DNA of 64,000 nucleotides, taken from positions 1 to 64,000 of the forward strand of contig JAEZDD010000004.1 in NCBI GenBank assembly GCA_023429785.1, given 5' to 3'. Source of the DNA: Bacillota bacterium (GTDB lineage Bacteria; Bacillota; Clostridia; Oscillospirales; Ruminococcaceae). Below, piece after piece: positions 26,335 through 34,694 of the stretch. A program made the translations under genes and the position numbers. The notes beneath the pieces were generated by a model. It saw only the letters and a list, made by a program, of their open reading frames with translations, was not told the DNA's origin and did not search any database. Numbering within the stretch: the first letter of the stretch is position 1; each line of letters begins with the position of its first letter.

Positions 26335-27177
26335 CTAGTTGAAGCCTGCTATCAATGAACCAACCAGAAGCTCCCACCCGTTAATCATTATAAACAACAA
26401 CAATTTAAACGGAAGCGAAATCATCGACGGCGGAAGCATAATCATACCCATTGACATAAGCGTGGATGAAACTATTATATCTATTACCAAGAATGGTATA
26501 AATAACAAAAATCCGATAATAAATGCTCTTTTTAGCTCGCTGACAATAAATGCCGGAACAACAATCTGAAGAGGAATGCTCTCGGCTATATTTTCCTTTG
26601 GCATTTCCTTCTTCGCTAAATCCATGAAAAACTGCATGCTGTCATTTGAGGTTTGCTTTAGCATGAATTCCTTTAGCGGAACTGTCGCTTTTTGTGCCGC
26701 CTCAACCGCCGAATACTTCCCTTCTGTATAGGGCTTGTACGCGATGTCATTAATCTGACCAATAACAGGGGCCATTATGAAAAAGGTTATGAACAGCGCC
26801 AGTCCCACTAAAACCTGATTCGGCGGCGTCTGCTGTGTTCCTATTGCATTCCTTAAAAGTGAAAGAACAATAATTATTCTCGTGAAGCTTGTCATCAGAA
26901 TTAAAATAGACGGCGCAAGAGATAAAACTGTCACCAATAAAACCAGCTCAAGCGTCCCGTTATTATCCTTAGCGTTTAGAAAGTTATTGAGCAAGCCGTT
27001 GTTGTTAGTCGCTGTCTGAGCTGCTGTCTGAGTCGCTGTTGTTGCCGTATTGCCGGCGGTTGTCGCATTTGCTGTAATTGAGCAGAGGCAAAATACAGAA
27101 ATCAGAAATACAACTAATGCTATAGCGAAAACTAGGAGAGGCTTTTTGAGCCTTGAAAATACATCACTCTTTGTCAT
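26335..27177 (-). CDS. fliP: Flagellar export gate protein FliP
   Basis: FliP is the core gate subunit. The 280 residues begin with a cleavable signal peptide (about 8-38, hydrophobic LVFAIALVVFLISVFCLCSI), a Thr/Ala-rich stretch (39-60), then the FliP signatures TSFTRIIIVLSLLRNAIGTQQTPPNQVLVGLALF and FIVSELKRAFIIGFLLFIPFLVIDIIVSS. Four membrane segments are visible. The ATG at 27177 is chosen over a GTG three codons earlier because GGGCGGTG then lies at normal distance. Either way the start lies within the last 14-24 bp of fliO. Confidence 0.95.
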   Translation of the reverse strand: MTKSDVFSRLKKPLLVFAIALVVFLISVFCLCSITANATTAGNTATTATQTAAQTATNNNGLLNNFLNAKDNNGTLELVLLVTVLSLAPSILILMTSFTRIIIVLSLLRNAIGTQQTPPNQVLVGLALFITFFIMAPVIGQINDIAYKPYTEGKYSAVEAAQKATVPLKEFMLKQTSNDSMQFFMDLAKKEMPKENIAESIPLQIVVPAFIVSELKRAFIIGFLLFIPFLVIDIIVSSTLMSMGMIMLPPSMISLPFKLLLFIMINGWELLVGSLIAGFN

Positions 27178-27532
27178 TGTTGTCACCGCCCTTTGATTGC
27201 TTTTTCGCTGTAATAGCGTTAAATAATGTCATGGCAAAAGGCTGTGGTGTTTTTTGTATTTTATCAGCCATTATTTTCTCCATATCAGTCTTGTCGAGGT
27301 CGGAGATTTTTTCAATATGCTGACTTGTAACCCCGATAAGCATATATTTCTCACCAATTGAAATAATCATTATGGCTCTGTCCGGGCCTAAATTGATTTT
27401 TTCAACCACCTTAACAGTCGTGTTCCCGCTAAACCGAACTCTTTTGTTTAGCCAGTTTGCGGCATAATACGTGAGGAAAATCAGAAATATTACGCCCGCA
27501 AGCGACATTATTATCGTAATAATCTCTTTCAT
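27164..27532 (-). CDS. fliO: Flagellar biosynthetic protein FliO/FliZ
   Basis: This 122-residue protein has one N-terminal membrane segment (about 5-27) and a cytoplasmic domain with the FliO pattern VVEKINLGPDRAIMIISIGEKYMLIGVTSQHIEKI. FliO helps assemble the FliP ring. In Bacillus the gene is called fliZ. It lies between cheY and fliP, its conserved position, and overlaps the start of fliP. Confidence 0.92.
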   Translation of the reverse strand: MKEIITIIMSLAGVIFLIFLTYYAANWLNKRVRFSGNTTVKVVEKINLGPDRAIMIISIGEKYMLIGVTSQHIEKISDLDKTDMEKIMADKIQKTPQPFAMTLFNAITAKKQSKGGDNNDKE

Positions 27533-27534
27533 AT

Positions 27535-27897
27535 TTAGCCTAGTATTTTTGAAACAGTCTGAACAATTCTGTCAGGCTTAAATGGCTTAACGATAAAATC
27601 AAGTGCGCCGAGCTTAATTGCCTCAACTACCATTGATTCCTGACCCATGGCTGAGCACATAACAATTTTCGCAGAGCCGTCTATTGCTTTTATCTCTTTT
27701 AATGCTTCAATCCCTGTCTTATTTGGCATTGTGATATCCATAATTATTAAATCAGGTTTTTCAGCCTTAAACTGCTCGACAGCCTTTTCCCCGTCCTCTG
27801 CTTCAACAATGCTTGTATACCCGTTTTTTGTCAATGTGTCTTTAATCATCATTCTCATGAATGCTGCGTCATCAACTAAAAGAATTTTCTTGTCCAT
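27535..27897 (-). CDS. cheY: Chemotaxis response regulator CheY
   Basis: This 120-residue single receiver domain has the acidic pair D9-D10, phospho-acceptor D54 in IIMDITMP, the conserved Ser in VMCSAMGQ and Lys in IVKPFKP. CheY-P binds the switch (FliM, FliY) to change rotation. The position between fliY and fliO is the Bacillus/Clostridium arrangement and supports the assignment over other single-domain regulators. The stop is 3 bp before fliO. Confidence 0.96.
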   Translation of the reverse strand: MDKKILLVDDAAFMRMMIKDTLTKNGYTSIVEAEDGEKAVEQFKAEKPDLIIMDITMPNKTGIEALKEIKAIDGSAKIVMCSAMGQESMVVEAIKLGALDFIVKPFKPDRIVQTVSKILG

Positions 27898-27901
27898 ACT
27901 T

Positions 27902-29089
27902 TTACTCCTTATTACCTAATGTATCTAAAAACTTAGATTTGACTATTTCTGTTATTCTGACAGCGAAGTTATCATCGATAACGACAACATCACCTCTGGC
28001 GATTAAATGCCCGTTTACAATAACATCAACAGGTGCTCCTGCTTGTCTGTCAAGCTCAATTATTGTTCCCTGATTAAATTCCAGGATTTCTTTAACCTTT
28101 TTCTTAGCCTTCCCTATCTCAACTGAAACGTCAAGCGGGACGGACATCAGAAGCCTTAGATTATCCTGTTGGTCGCCTGAAAGCTGAGGCGAATCAAAAC
28201 TCTCAAATGGATGAAGCTTAATGCTTTGAACATTTATTGGCTTCTGCGGGATTGGCTGCTGTTGCTGAGGGCTTTGATATGCCTGTTGGTTATACATAGG
28301 CTGTTGATACTGCGGATATTGCTGCTGATATACTTGCTGCTGATATTGCTGCTGTGGGTCCGGCTGCTGATATTGCAGAGGCTGTTGCGGGATTGGCTGC
28401 GGAATTGGCTGCGGGGCTGGTTGCGGAGTAGGCTGCGGAGCTGCCTGAACTTCCTTCACCGGCTCGTCATATCCCATCAGCATACTTGACGCCAGCGAAC
28501 GCGCCAGGTCAATTTCAATAATTGAAACAAACTCACTGTTAATTACTCCGTCAATTGTAAGGTTAAATTGAATTGCGATAACATAATCATCCGGCGACAT
28601 CTTGCTTAAAAAATATTCGGCATCCGATTCTTTGACATGAGCCTTTGGGGTCGAAATATCTATTGCCACACCCAAAAATTCAGATAGTGCAGTAGCGGCG
28701 GCACCCATCATCTGATTCATTACCTCGCATACCGCTGAAATATTCAGCTCGTCGAAAACAAAATTATCAGAAAGAACAAGCGGAAGTCCCATTAGTTGAT
28801 TGAGCATCATCTGGACATCTGTCTGTTTTAAAATCATTGTGTTCGAGCCGGCGACACCTCTAATATAGTTAATTTCAACATATATTGACGGCTCAAGATT
28901 CGGATATTTCACTTCCTTATACCGAATAATCTTGACTTGCGGCGTGGTAATCCATACCTTTGCATTGAGAAGATTTGATACTGCTGTCGCCGCCGCGCCC
29001 ATGCTGATGTTCTGTATTTCTGAGACAGCACTTAATTGCATTTCGGAAAAATTGACGTTTCTTGGGATTTTCTCTGTATCATTTATCAT
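27902..29089 (-). CDS. fliY: Flagellar switch protein FliY (CheC-like phosphatase plus FliN domain)
   Basis: This 395-residue protein has an N-terminal CheC/CheX-type phosphatase region with two E-x2-N sites (VSEIQNISMGAAATAV near residue 26 and VCEVMNQMMGAAATAL near 122). A Pro/Gln-rich linker (about 218-285, repeated PQPxPQP then QQYQQ units) follows. The C-terminal FliN/SpoA domain (about 310-390) has LLMSVPLDVSVEIG and GAPVDVIVNGHLIARGDVVVI. FliY removes phosphate from CheY-P at the switch and completes the C ring. The ATG at 29089 with AGGA 5 nt upstream is preferred to a TTG six codons earlier that overlaps the fliM stop. Confidence 0.95.
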   Translation of the reverse strand: MINDTEKIPRNVNFSEMQLSAVSEIQNISMGAAATAVSNLLNAKVWITTPQVKIIRYKEVKYPNLEPSIYVEINYIRGVAGSNTMILKQTDVQMMLNQLMGLPLVLSDNFVFDELNISAVCEVMNQMMGAAATALSEFLGVAIDISTPKAHVKESDAEYFLSKMSPDDYVIAIQFNLTIDGVINSEFVSIIEIDLARSLASSMLMGYDEPVKEVQAAPQPTPQPAPQPIPQPIPQQPLQYQQPDPQQQYQQQVYQQQYPQYQQPMYNQQAYQSPQQQQPIPQKPINVQSIKLHPFESFDSPQLSGDQQDNLRLLMSVPLDVSVEIGKAKKKVKEILEFNQGTIIELDRQAGAPVDVIVNGHLIARGDVVVIDDNFAVRITEIVKSKFLDTLGNKE

Positions 29090-29103
29090 ACTCGTCCTCG
29101 TCC

Positions 29104-30105
29104 TCAATTCTTTAATATATTATCCAGCTTAACAGCCTTTTTATTATTCTTCGCGCCTAATTTCCCGTCAAACCATGTTGTTTGACCGACTCTAACCGTT
29201 ATATTTTCATCTATATTCTTATTAAGCGGAATAATATCATCAACCTGAAGATGCAAAATATCCTGAAGGTCAATCTGCGTTTCACATAAAACTGCCGTTA
29301 GCTCAAGAGGTGTATCCTTTATGCCTGATAGTATTTCCGTTTTTCTTTCGCTTTCCTTGACAGCGTCCGGTCGCTTTGCGCTTTTGCTTTGTCGCTCATT
29401 GAATTTTGTCATTATCTGTTCAAGATTCATCGCCGGAATGCAAAGTGTAATCGCATTCTTTATATTCCTGATTTCAACCTCAAACGTAACAAGGATAATT
29501 ACATCCTCGGGCGCTATTGACTGAATTACTCTTGAGTTTGTTTCAACACTTAAAATTGAAGGATTAATATCGATAAAGGTGCTCCACGATTCCTTTTGCA
29601 TCGAACACATTTTCGCGAATATTTTTGACATCAGCCCTATTTCAATTTCTGTGAAGTCTCTTAATATGTCAACATAATTCCCGTTCCCGCCAAGAAGCCT
29701 GTCTATCATTGTGAAGGAAATGGGATTTGACATCTGCATTAATATTATAGTGTCTGGAATATCCTCGTCAACTATTCCTAAATCAAGTGTCCCCACAAGA
29801 ATAAATTCGGGGAGGGCGTTGCTGAATTCATAATATCTTTGTTCTTCTATCTCTAAAACATTAACCTTGCAATACAGTCTTAGCAACCCCGTGAAATACG
29901 AGGAAAGAAGCCGAGCATAGTTTTCAAAAATTCTGTCCAGTATCCTTAGTCGTTCCTTCGTGAATTTTTTAGGCATCCTAAAGTCATAGACCTTCGACTT
30001 CTTTTCACCCTTTTGAACCTCTATCTCTTTTATTACCTTATCTCCACCCGTGTTTATGCTTCGCAATAAATCATCAATCTGATTTTGCGACAAAACGTCA
30101 GCCAT
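29104..30105 (-). CDS. fliM: Flagellar switch protein FliM
   Basis: FliM binds CheY-P and transmits the signal to FliG. The 333 residues begin MADVLSQNQIDDLLRSI, the CheY-binding peptide. The middle domain (about 45-230) contains YRLFDF-type segments such as KVYDFRMPKKFTKERLRILDRIFENYAR and DRLLGGNG. The C-terminal SpoA domain (255-333) contains LTAVLCETQIDLQDILHLQVDDIIPL. All are in the expected order. motB lies 72 bp upstream, leaving no room for fliL, which normally lies between them. Confidence 0.96.
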   Translation of the reverse strand: MADVLSQNQIDDLLRSINTGGDKVIKEIEVQKGEKKSKVYDFRMPKKFTKERLRILDRIFENYARLLSSYFTGLLRLYCKVNVLEIEEQRYYEFSNALPEFILVGTLDLGIVDEDIPDTIILMQMSNPISFTMIDRLLGGNGNYVDILRDFTEIEIGLMSKIFAKMCSMQKESWSTFIDINPSILSVETNSRVIQSIAPEDVIILVTFEVEIRNIKNAITLCIPAMNLEQIMTKFNERQSKSAKRPDAVKESERKTEILSGIKDTPLELTAVLCETQIDLQDILHLQVDDIIPLNKNIDENITVRVGQTTWFDGKLGAKNNKKAVKLDNILKN

Positions 30106-30177
30106 CTATATTTCACCCCACTTCAGGACATTTTATTCTATCCCTATATTTTGCTTTCAAGGACTGCTTTTGCTTGA

Positions 30178-30981
30178 TTACTTTTTATTATCCGCATCAA
30201 CATAATCGGCGCCGAATTCCATCTTCAGATACTCATCTACTACGGCGGGGTCAGTGAAGTCCGCATCATTTCTCACAAGTATTATTTCAACGCGTCGGTT
30301 GAGCCTTTTGTTTTGTTCCGTATCATTCGGGGCTATCGGCCTGTATGAGCCGTAGCCCATTGAAACGAATTTTTCCGGGCTTGCGACCTGTAACCCCTTT
30401 AAATAATTAACAACATTAACAGCTCTTCCGGATGATAGCTCTGTGTCGTCAACAACTGAATATTGACCGACCGCCGTATGTCCCGCCACTCTTATTGATA
30501 ATATTTTATCCTCAACCGAATGTATCCCATCGCTCATAGGCTTTAATACTGCTTTCCCCGTGTCTAAAAGCACATCGCTGTCCCCATTAAAAAAGATGCT
30601 GTCTCTGAATTTTATATAAATATTAGAAACGCCCTTTTTCAGCTCAATACCGCCGCTTAAATTGTTCTTTTCAACATAATTGGTGAGGTATTGAAAAAGC
30701 TGGTCAAAAGTTTTTGGGCTTTCTCCATCCTTTAACTCTTCGCCGCTGGTGTATGGAAGCTCAGAGCTAGTGTCCGGGTCATTTGGCGAAACAATCGGGT
30801 TAATCACATCGCCGCGTGAGGTGAATGCCTGGACGATATACTGCCATTTTTTTGAGTCAAAGGACGAGCTGGCATACAGCATAACGAAAAAAGTCAACAA
30901 AAGCGTAACCATATCACCGTATGTATCCATCCAGTTTCCACCTTCGTCAGGTTTTAAGGTTCTCTTCCTGCGACCAGCCAT
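30178..30981 (-). CDS. motB: Flagellar stator protein MotB
   Basis: MotB anchors the stator to peptidoglycan and forms the ion channel with MotA. The 267 residues have one membrane segment (about 17-38) with the proton- or sodium-accepting Asp in WMDTYGDMVTLLLTFFVMLYA. The periplasmic OmpA-like domain follows (about 115-250, with RVAGHTAVG, LSSGRAVNVVNYL and NKRLNRRVEIIL). The ATG at 30981 is chosen over a GTG three codons upstream, as GGGTG then lies 6 nt away. It follows motA by 77 bp. Confidence 0.95.
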   Translation of the reverse strand: MAGRRKRTLKPDEGGNWMDTYGDMVTLLLTFFVMLYASSSFDSKKWQYIVQAFTSRGDVINPIVSPNDPDTSSELPYTSGEELKDGESPKTFDQLFQYLTNYVEKNNLSGGIELKKGVSNIYIKFRDSIFFNGDSDVLLDTGKAVLKPMSDGIHSVEDKILSIRVAGHTAVGQYSVVDDTELSSGRAVNVVNYLKGLQVASPEKFVSMGYGSYRPIAPNDTEQNKRLNRRVEIILVRNDADFTDPAVVDEYLKMEFGADYVDADNKK

Positions 30982-31067
30982 TATGTTCACCCGCTTTTTT
31001 ATTATTAGTTTAGCACATTTTTCGACTAAATGCTACTATTTTAGTTTTATTTGTTGCTTCCATTTTT

Positions 31068-31862
31068 TTAATTATTATTCTTGCTGTTTTTGTTATATAT
31101 TTTAGATTTACCCTTTCCCTTAGGAAGCATAAATTCTAGTTTTTCCTCTATATATCTTGGATTAGCTCCGGATATTATTGCCAGCGAGCCTTCTTCAATT
31201 ATCTGCATACACAAAATTTCCTGTGCATGAATTGATTTTAATCGGTTCGCAATCGGGCTGCATATAAGATGAGCAATTATACAGCCATAAAAGGTGGTAA
31301 TAAGCGCCGTCGACATCCCTGCCCCTAAGCCATCAGCATTGCCTGTCAGATTCTGAAGCATATTAATCAGCCCGACCAGTGTCCCTATCATTCCAAAAGC
31401 AGGAGCAACAGCCGATGCTCTTTCGAAAAATGACCAGTTCGCCTCGTGCCTTTCGCATATAAAGTCAATCGCATCATCTAGCATCGCCTTAACTCTGTCG
31501 CTGTCGTTAGCGTCAACAATTAACAGCAGACTCGATTTCATAAAAGGCTCTTCGCATACATTTGCACTTTCCTCAAGTGCGAGAAGACTTTTTGACCTGG
31601 CTATTTTTGCGTATTCAACCATTTCTTTTATGTATTTTTCAGGCTTGTACTTTTTGGGCATGAATACCATGCCTATCATTCGAGGAACATTTTTTATGGT
31701 TTTAAAAGGGAACGACAGCATTAATGCACCCAAGGTCCCACCCAAAACAATCGCAATGGACGGGACATCAAAAAAGTTCATCGCCGAGTCGCCGTTTCCA
31801 ACCATACCATATATTATCAAGCCTATCCCCATCAGCAAGCCTAAAATGCCAGTTAAATTCAT
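31068..31862 (-). CDS. motA: Flagellar stator protein MotA
   Basis: This 264-residue protein has four membrane segments: two near the N-terminus (1-20 and 32-52) and two at about 148-200. The latter carry the MotA signature ASAVAPAFGMIGTLVGLINML. The cytoplasmic loop contains the charged residues that touch FliG (near 90-105). MotA and MotB form the ion-driven stator. Presence in the flgB operon, before motB, couples stator and basal body expression. Confidence 0.95.
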   Translation of the reverse strand: MNLTGILGLLMGIGLIIYGMVGNGDSAMNFFDVPSIAIVLGGTLGALMLSFPFKTIKNVPRMIGMVFMPKKYKPEKYIKEMVEYAKIARSKSLLALEESANVCEEPFMKSSLLLIVDANDSDRVKAMLDDAIDFICERHEANWSFFERASAVAPAFGMIGTLVGLINMLQNLTGNADGLGAGMSTALITTFYGCIIAHLICSPIANRLKSIHAQEILCMQIIEEGSLAIISGANPRYIEEKLEFMLPKGKGKSKIYNKNSKNNN

Positions 31863-31917
31863 ATGTGACCTCCATTTTATTAGAAGTTTCTTTTATATCA
31901 TCAATAATAAGTTATTG

Positions 31918-32103
31918 TTATTTTTCAAAGCAAGTTTTTTTATATTCAACGCAAAGAGAAATTATTTCGTCAATTGTTTCCTTAACGACATGGGTTCGCC
32001 CGTTCTGCATCATTATTATTGTATCCGGAGCCTGATAGATGTTATCGATAAAATCTTCATTAATCGCAATTATATTTCCGTCAAGGCGGGTTAGCTTAAT
32101 CAT
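31918..32103 (-). CDS. flbD: FlbD/SwrD-family small protein
   Basis: This 61-residue protein, MIKLTRLDGNIIAIN then MMQNGRTHVVKETIDEII, matches the FlbD family (IxLTRLNGxxFxLN...KKYVVKESVDEVI). In Bacillus subtilis the homologue SwrD increases motor torque by an unknown route. Its conserved place between flgE and motA supports the assignment. It is not related to the Caulobacter response regulator of the same name. Confidence 0.92.
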   Translation of the reverse strand: MIKLTRLDGNIIAINEDFIDNIYQAPDTIIMMQNGRTHVVKETIDEIISLCVEYKKTCFEK

Positions 32104-32121
32104 TTTTTCCTCCTAAATTAT

Positions 32122-32156
32122 TTGTATGGGAAGCTGAAAGCCAGCCCCCCATACAA
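32122..32156 (-). other. Intercistronic stem-loop between flgE and flbD
   Basis: A 9-bp perfect stem (TTGTATGGG at 32122-32130 with CCCATACAA at 32148-32156) is extended by inner GCTG/CAGC pairs. It lies 7 bp past the flgE stop. No T run follows on the minus strand, so it is unlikely to be a full terminator. It may protect or cut the flgE message. Confidence 0.7.
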
Positions 32157-32163
32157 TATAAAA

Positions 32164-33699
32164 TTATCTTTTTAGATTAACAAGCTCCTGAAGAATTTCG
32201 TCAGAGGTGGTTATTACTCTTGAGTTCGCCTGAAAGCCTCTTTGTGTGGTAATCATGTCGGCAAATTCCTGAGCGAGGTCAACGTTTGACATTTCAAGCG
32301 CATTTGATACTATGTCGCCTGAGCCGTTATATCCAGCCTGACAAAGCCTTGGGTCACCCGATGCGGCTGTCTGAGTAAAATAAGTGTTCCCCGACTCCTG
32401 AAGTCCTGATGGATTGTCAAAGGTAACAAGGTCAAGTCGGCCGAGAATCATTTGTCCGTGAACGCTGTGTGTCGCTGTGATAACGCCATCGTTCCCGATT
32501 GAAAGGCTTGAAAGGTTTCCAACAGTCTGTTCAGCGGCTGTTCGACCACCGTCCAGCTTGATTGTCCCCAAAGTTCCGGCGATATTTTCAAAAAATGTAT
32601 TGTCTCCGCCGCCAAGCTTAATTGGGAACTTCACAAGAGTTGCCCCTGACACACCTGTGCCTGTAAGTGTAAGATTAATGTCCTTCACGCTTCCAGCTGT
32701 CACGCCCGCTGTTGTATTTGCCGCTGTTACAAGCGCGTTAAGTGAGGCTTGAGTATAGGTTTGTGACTCATCAAGTGAAAATACTAATGTATTACCGTCC
32801 CATTCGGCTGAGGCTGTAGCCGGAGCTGTGATTGACTTATATTTAATTTGAATCGAATTACCGGCCGTTCCGTCATCGCCCGCTGTTATTGTCAGCTTGT
32901 CAGCGCCAAAGTCAACATAGTTTGTTGCAGGTGCCGCTGTATTAAGCGGAGCTGGCTCAACAGCGAGTTTTAAATCGCCGGATGGAAGTGTAACACCGCC
33001 ATTTCTTATCGCCTGGTCAATAGCAGCCTGTAATGAAGCAAGGTCAGGATATTTTGCCCCCTGGTCAAAGGTTACTGTCAGATTCTGTCCTGATAATGTT
33101 GCGTTTGGAGGTGTCCCGTGAACAAAGTTTATTGTAATATTTCCTTCAGCGCCAACGTCTGTTGCACTGACTGATACTTTTGAGCCAAGAAGATTTTTTG
33201 ACCCGCTTGCCGCTGCATCTGTTACCGGCGGAACGATGATTTGAATTCTGTCCGCCGCCGCTGTCTGTCCTGTCGGATTGCCTGTAATACCAAGAACAAA
33301 GTTGCCCTTTGCGTCAACTAGGTTCCCGTAGTTGTCGACTGCAAGGATACCGGCTCTTGTATAAAATTTATTCCCAACCTTATCCTGAACCTGGAAGAAG
33401 CCTTCGCCGGCGATAGCAAGGTCAAGACCGCTGTCTGTCATCTGGAAGCCGGAACGTGACATAACAGTGTCGATTGAGCCGACTGTTACACCATAACCAA
33501 CCTGTGACGGATTGTTTCCGCCCGATGTTGAGCCACCGGCTGTTGCATTTCTTAGATTCTGATAGTATACGTCGCTGAAGGTAACACGGCTTGACTTAAA
33601 GCCGTATGTATTAACGTTTGCGATATTATTACCGATAACGTCCATTTTTGACTGATGCGCGGTTAGTCCGGATACGCCTGAATATAGAGATCTTAACAT
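32164..33699 (-). CDS. flgE: Flagellar hook protein FlgE
   Basis: This 511-residue protein has the axial N-terminal motif MLRSLYSGVSGLTAHQSKMD followed by VIGNNIANVNTYGFKSSRV, a FlgE-type core (GLDLAIAGEGFFQV) and the C-terminal motif VDLAQEFADMITTQRGFQANSRVITTSDEILQELVNL. The Ala/Thr/Gly-rich middle (about 150-400) is the variable surface domain and accounts for the larger size compared with the 264-residue Bacillus FlgE (FlgG-like). FlgE polymerises into the hook. Stem-loops lie before and after the gene. Confidence 0.95.
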   Translation of the reverse strand: MLRSLYSGVSGLTAHQSKMDVIGNNIANVNTYGFKSSRVTFSDVYYQNLRNATAGGSTSGGNNPSQVGYGVTVGSIDTVMSRSGFQMTDSGLDLAIAGEGFFQVQDKVGNKFYTRAGILAVDNYGNLVDAKGNFVLGITGNPTGQTAAADRIQIIVPPVTDAAASGSKNLLGSKVSVSATDVGAEGNITINFVHGTPPNATLSGQNLTVTFDQGAKYPDLASLQAAIDQAIRNGGVTLPSGDLKLAVEPAPLNTAAPATNYVDFGADKLTITAGDDGTAGNSIQIKYKSITAPATASAEWDGNTLVFSLDESQTYTQASLNALVTAANTTAGVTAGSVKDINLTLTGTGVSGATLVKFPIKLGGGDNTFFENIAGTLGTIKLDGGRTAAEQTVGNLSSLSIGNDGVITATHSVHGQMILGRLDLVTFDNPSGLQESGNTYFTQTAASGDPRLCQAGYNGSGDIVSNALEMSNVDLAQEFADMITTQRGFQANSRVITTSDEILQELVNLKR

Positions 33700-33734
33700 T
33701 CAATAACACTCCTTCTTAAATGTCAACCGTAAAT

Positions 33735-33760
33735 TTTACTCATCAAGCATTCAGAGTAAA
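33735..33760 (-). other. Intercistronic stem-loop before flgE
   Basis: TTTACTC (33735-33741) and GAGTAAA (33754-33760) form a 7-bp perfect stem in the 83-bp gap between the TIGR02530 gene and flgE. No T run follows. It ends 36 bp before the flgE start and could act in RNA processing or protection. Confidence 0.55.
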
Positions 33761-33782
33761 TAAGCTCCCTTTCGGTCCAGCA

Positions 33783-34184
33783 TTAAATAATTACAGTTGA
33801 ATCAATGTTTGTAAATATGTTCCCCATCATATCCTGTTGCGACATTGTTGTTATAACCTTATTGTTTTTAACGTTTACAACGAACGCTGTCTGGTCAACG
33901 AGCACTAGGGTTTCGTTTGCGCCCTTCTGCTGTGCAATTTCAACAGCCTTGTTCAATCTTTCAAGTGTGTTACCATCGCTTAGGTCAATGCTTCTTTCAT
34001 TAATCCTGTCAATAGCGTGCTTTGAAAATTCAACACCCTGAGACTTTTTCTCGAGCTGTTCTTTCAGTGCCTGAGCAAAGGGACTTCCCTGTGGGTTTGT
34101 GCTCTGAGAAACTTTCGGGCTTGTACTCGGCGAAGCACTAGGGTTCACCTGAAGATTTTTAAGCCTTAATTCATTTATCAGCAT
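33783..34184 (-). CDS. TIGR02530-family flagellar operon protein
   Basis: This 133-residue protein has a Ser/Pro-rich disordered N-terminus (about 12-35). The conserved domain contains FSKHAIDRINERSIDL, ALVLVDQTAF-like TLVLVDQTAFVVNVKNNKVITT and a final MMGNIFTNIDSTVII, all hallmarks of this family of unknown function. It is found between flgD and flgE in many Firmicutes and may help hook assembly or export. No catalytic motif is visible. Confidence 0.9.
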   Translation of the reverse strand: MLINELRLKNLQVNPSASPSTSPKVSQSTNPQGSPFAQALKEQLEKKSQGVEFSKHAIDRINERSIDLSDGNTLERLNKAVEIAQQKGANETLVLVDQTAFVVNVKNNKVITTMSQQDMMGNIFTNIDSTVII

Positions 34185-34220
34185 CCTTTGTTCACCACTT
34201 TCCCCTTTAAGATTCCTTCT

Positions 34221-34694
34221 TTATGTGGATGGTGTTTCATCCTTGGTTTCTTCCGGCTTTGTATCTGTCTTCCCTGAAACAATTTCCATTAGATTTGAGG
34301 TTGTATATGCCTTCCCTCCGACCATTATTTCAAATGCCTGGCCGTTAAACCTAATTGAAGATACAACGTCAGTGACCTTATCCATTGCCCCCGCGCCGTC
34401 CATGCTCGCCATTGTTACCGTCTTCCCAACTAGCGATGTCGCAAAGGAAGCGTTTGAATAATATGTTATCTGCTGCATCTGCTGAAGTGAGCTGAACTGT
34501 GCAAGCTGAGCGATATACTGCGCGTTGTCCGTCGGGTTCATAAAATCCTGATTCTTCATCTGTTCTGTCATCAGCTTTAAGAAATCTGACTGACCTAGAT
34601 TGTTTGTATCGCTTTTGGCAAAAAAGTCTTTATACTTTTCATAGTTGCTGCTTACCTGTGCTGACGAGCTTGTTCCTGTTACGCTGTCTGCCAT
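34221..34694 (-). CDS. flgD: Hook cap/scaffold protein FlgD
   Basis: FlgD caps the growing hook and is needed for FlgE polymerisation. The 157 residues show the N-terminal signature NNLGQSDFLKLMTEQMKNQD and PTDNAQYIAQLAQFSSLQQM, then VGKTVTM. The protein lacks the C-terminal Tudor-like domain of proteobacterial FlgD and so is short, as in other Firmicutes. It ends in an acidic tail. Its start overlaps the fliK stop by 16 bp. Confidence 0.94.
   Translation of the reverse strand: MADSVTGTSSSAQVSSNYEKYKDFFAKSDTNNLGQSDFLKLMTEQMKNQDFMNPTDNAQYIAQLAQFSSLQQMQQITYYSNASFATSLVGKTVTMASMDGAGAMDKVTDVVSSIRFNGQAFEIMVGGKAYTTSNLMEIVSGKTDTKPEETKDETPST

Noticed and set aside
25970..26377. 135-codon open frame on the minus strand overlapping fliQ and the ends of fliP and fliR
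   Set aside because: It is out of frame with fliQ, whose product has clear family motifs; the alternative product shows none.
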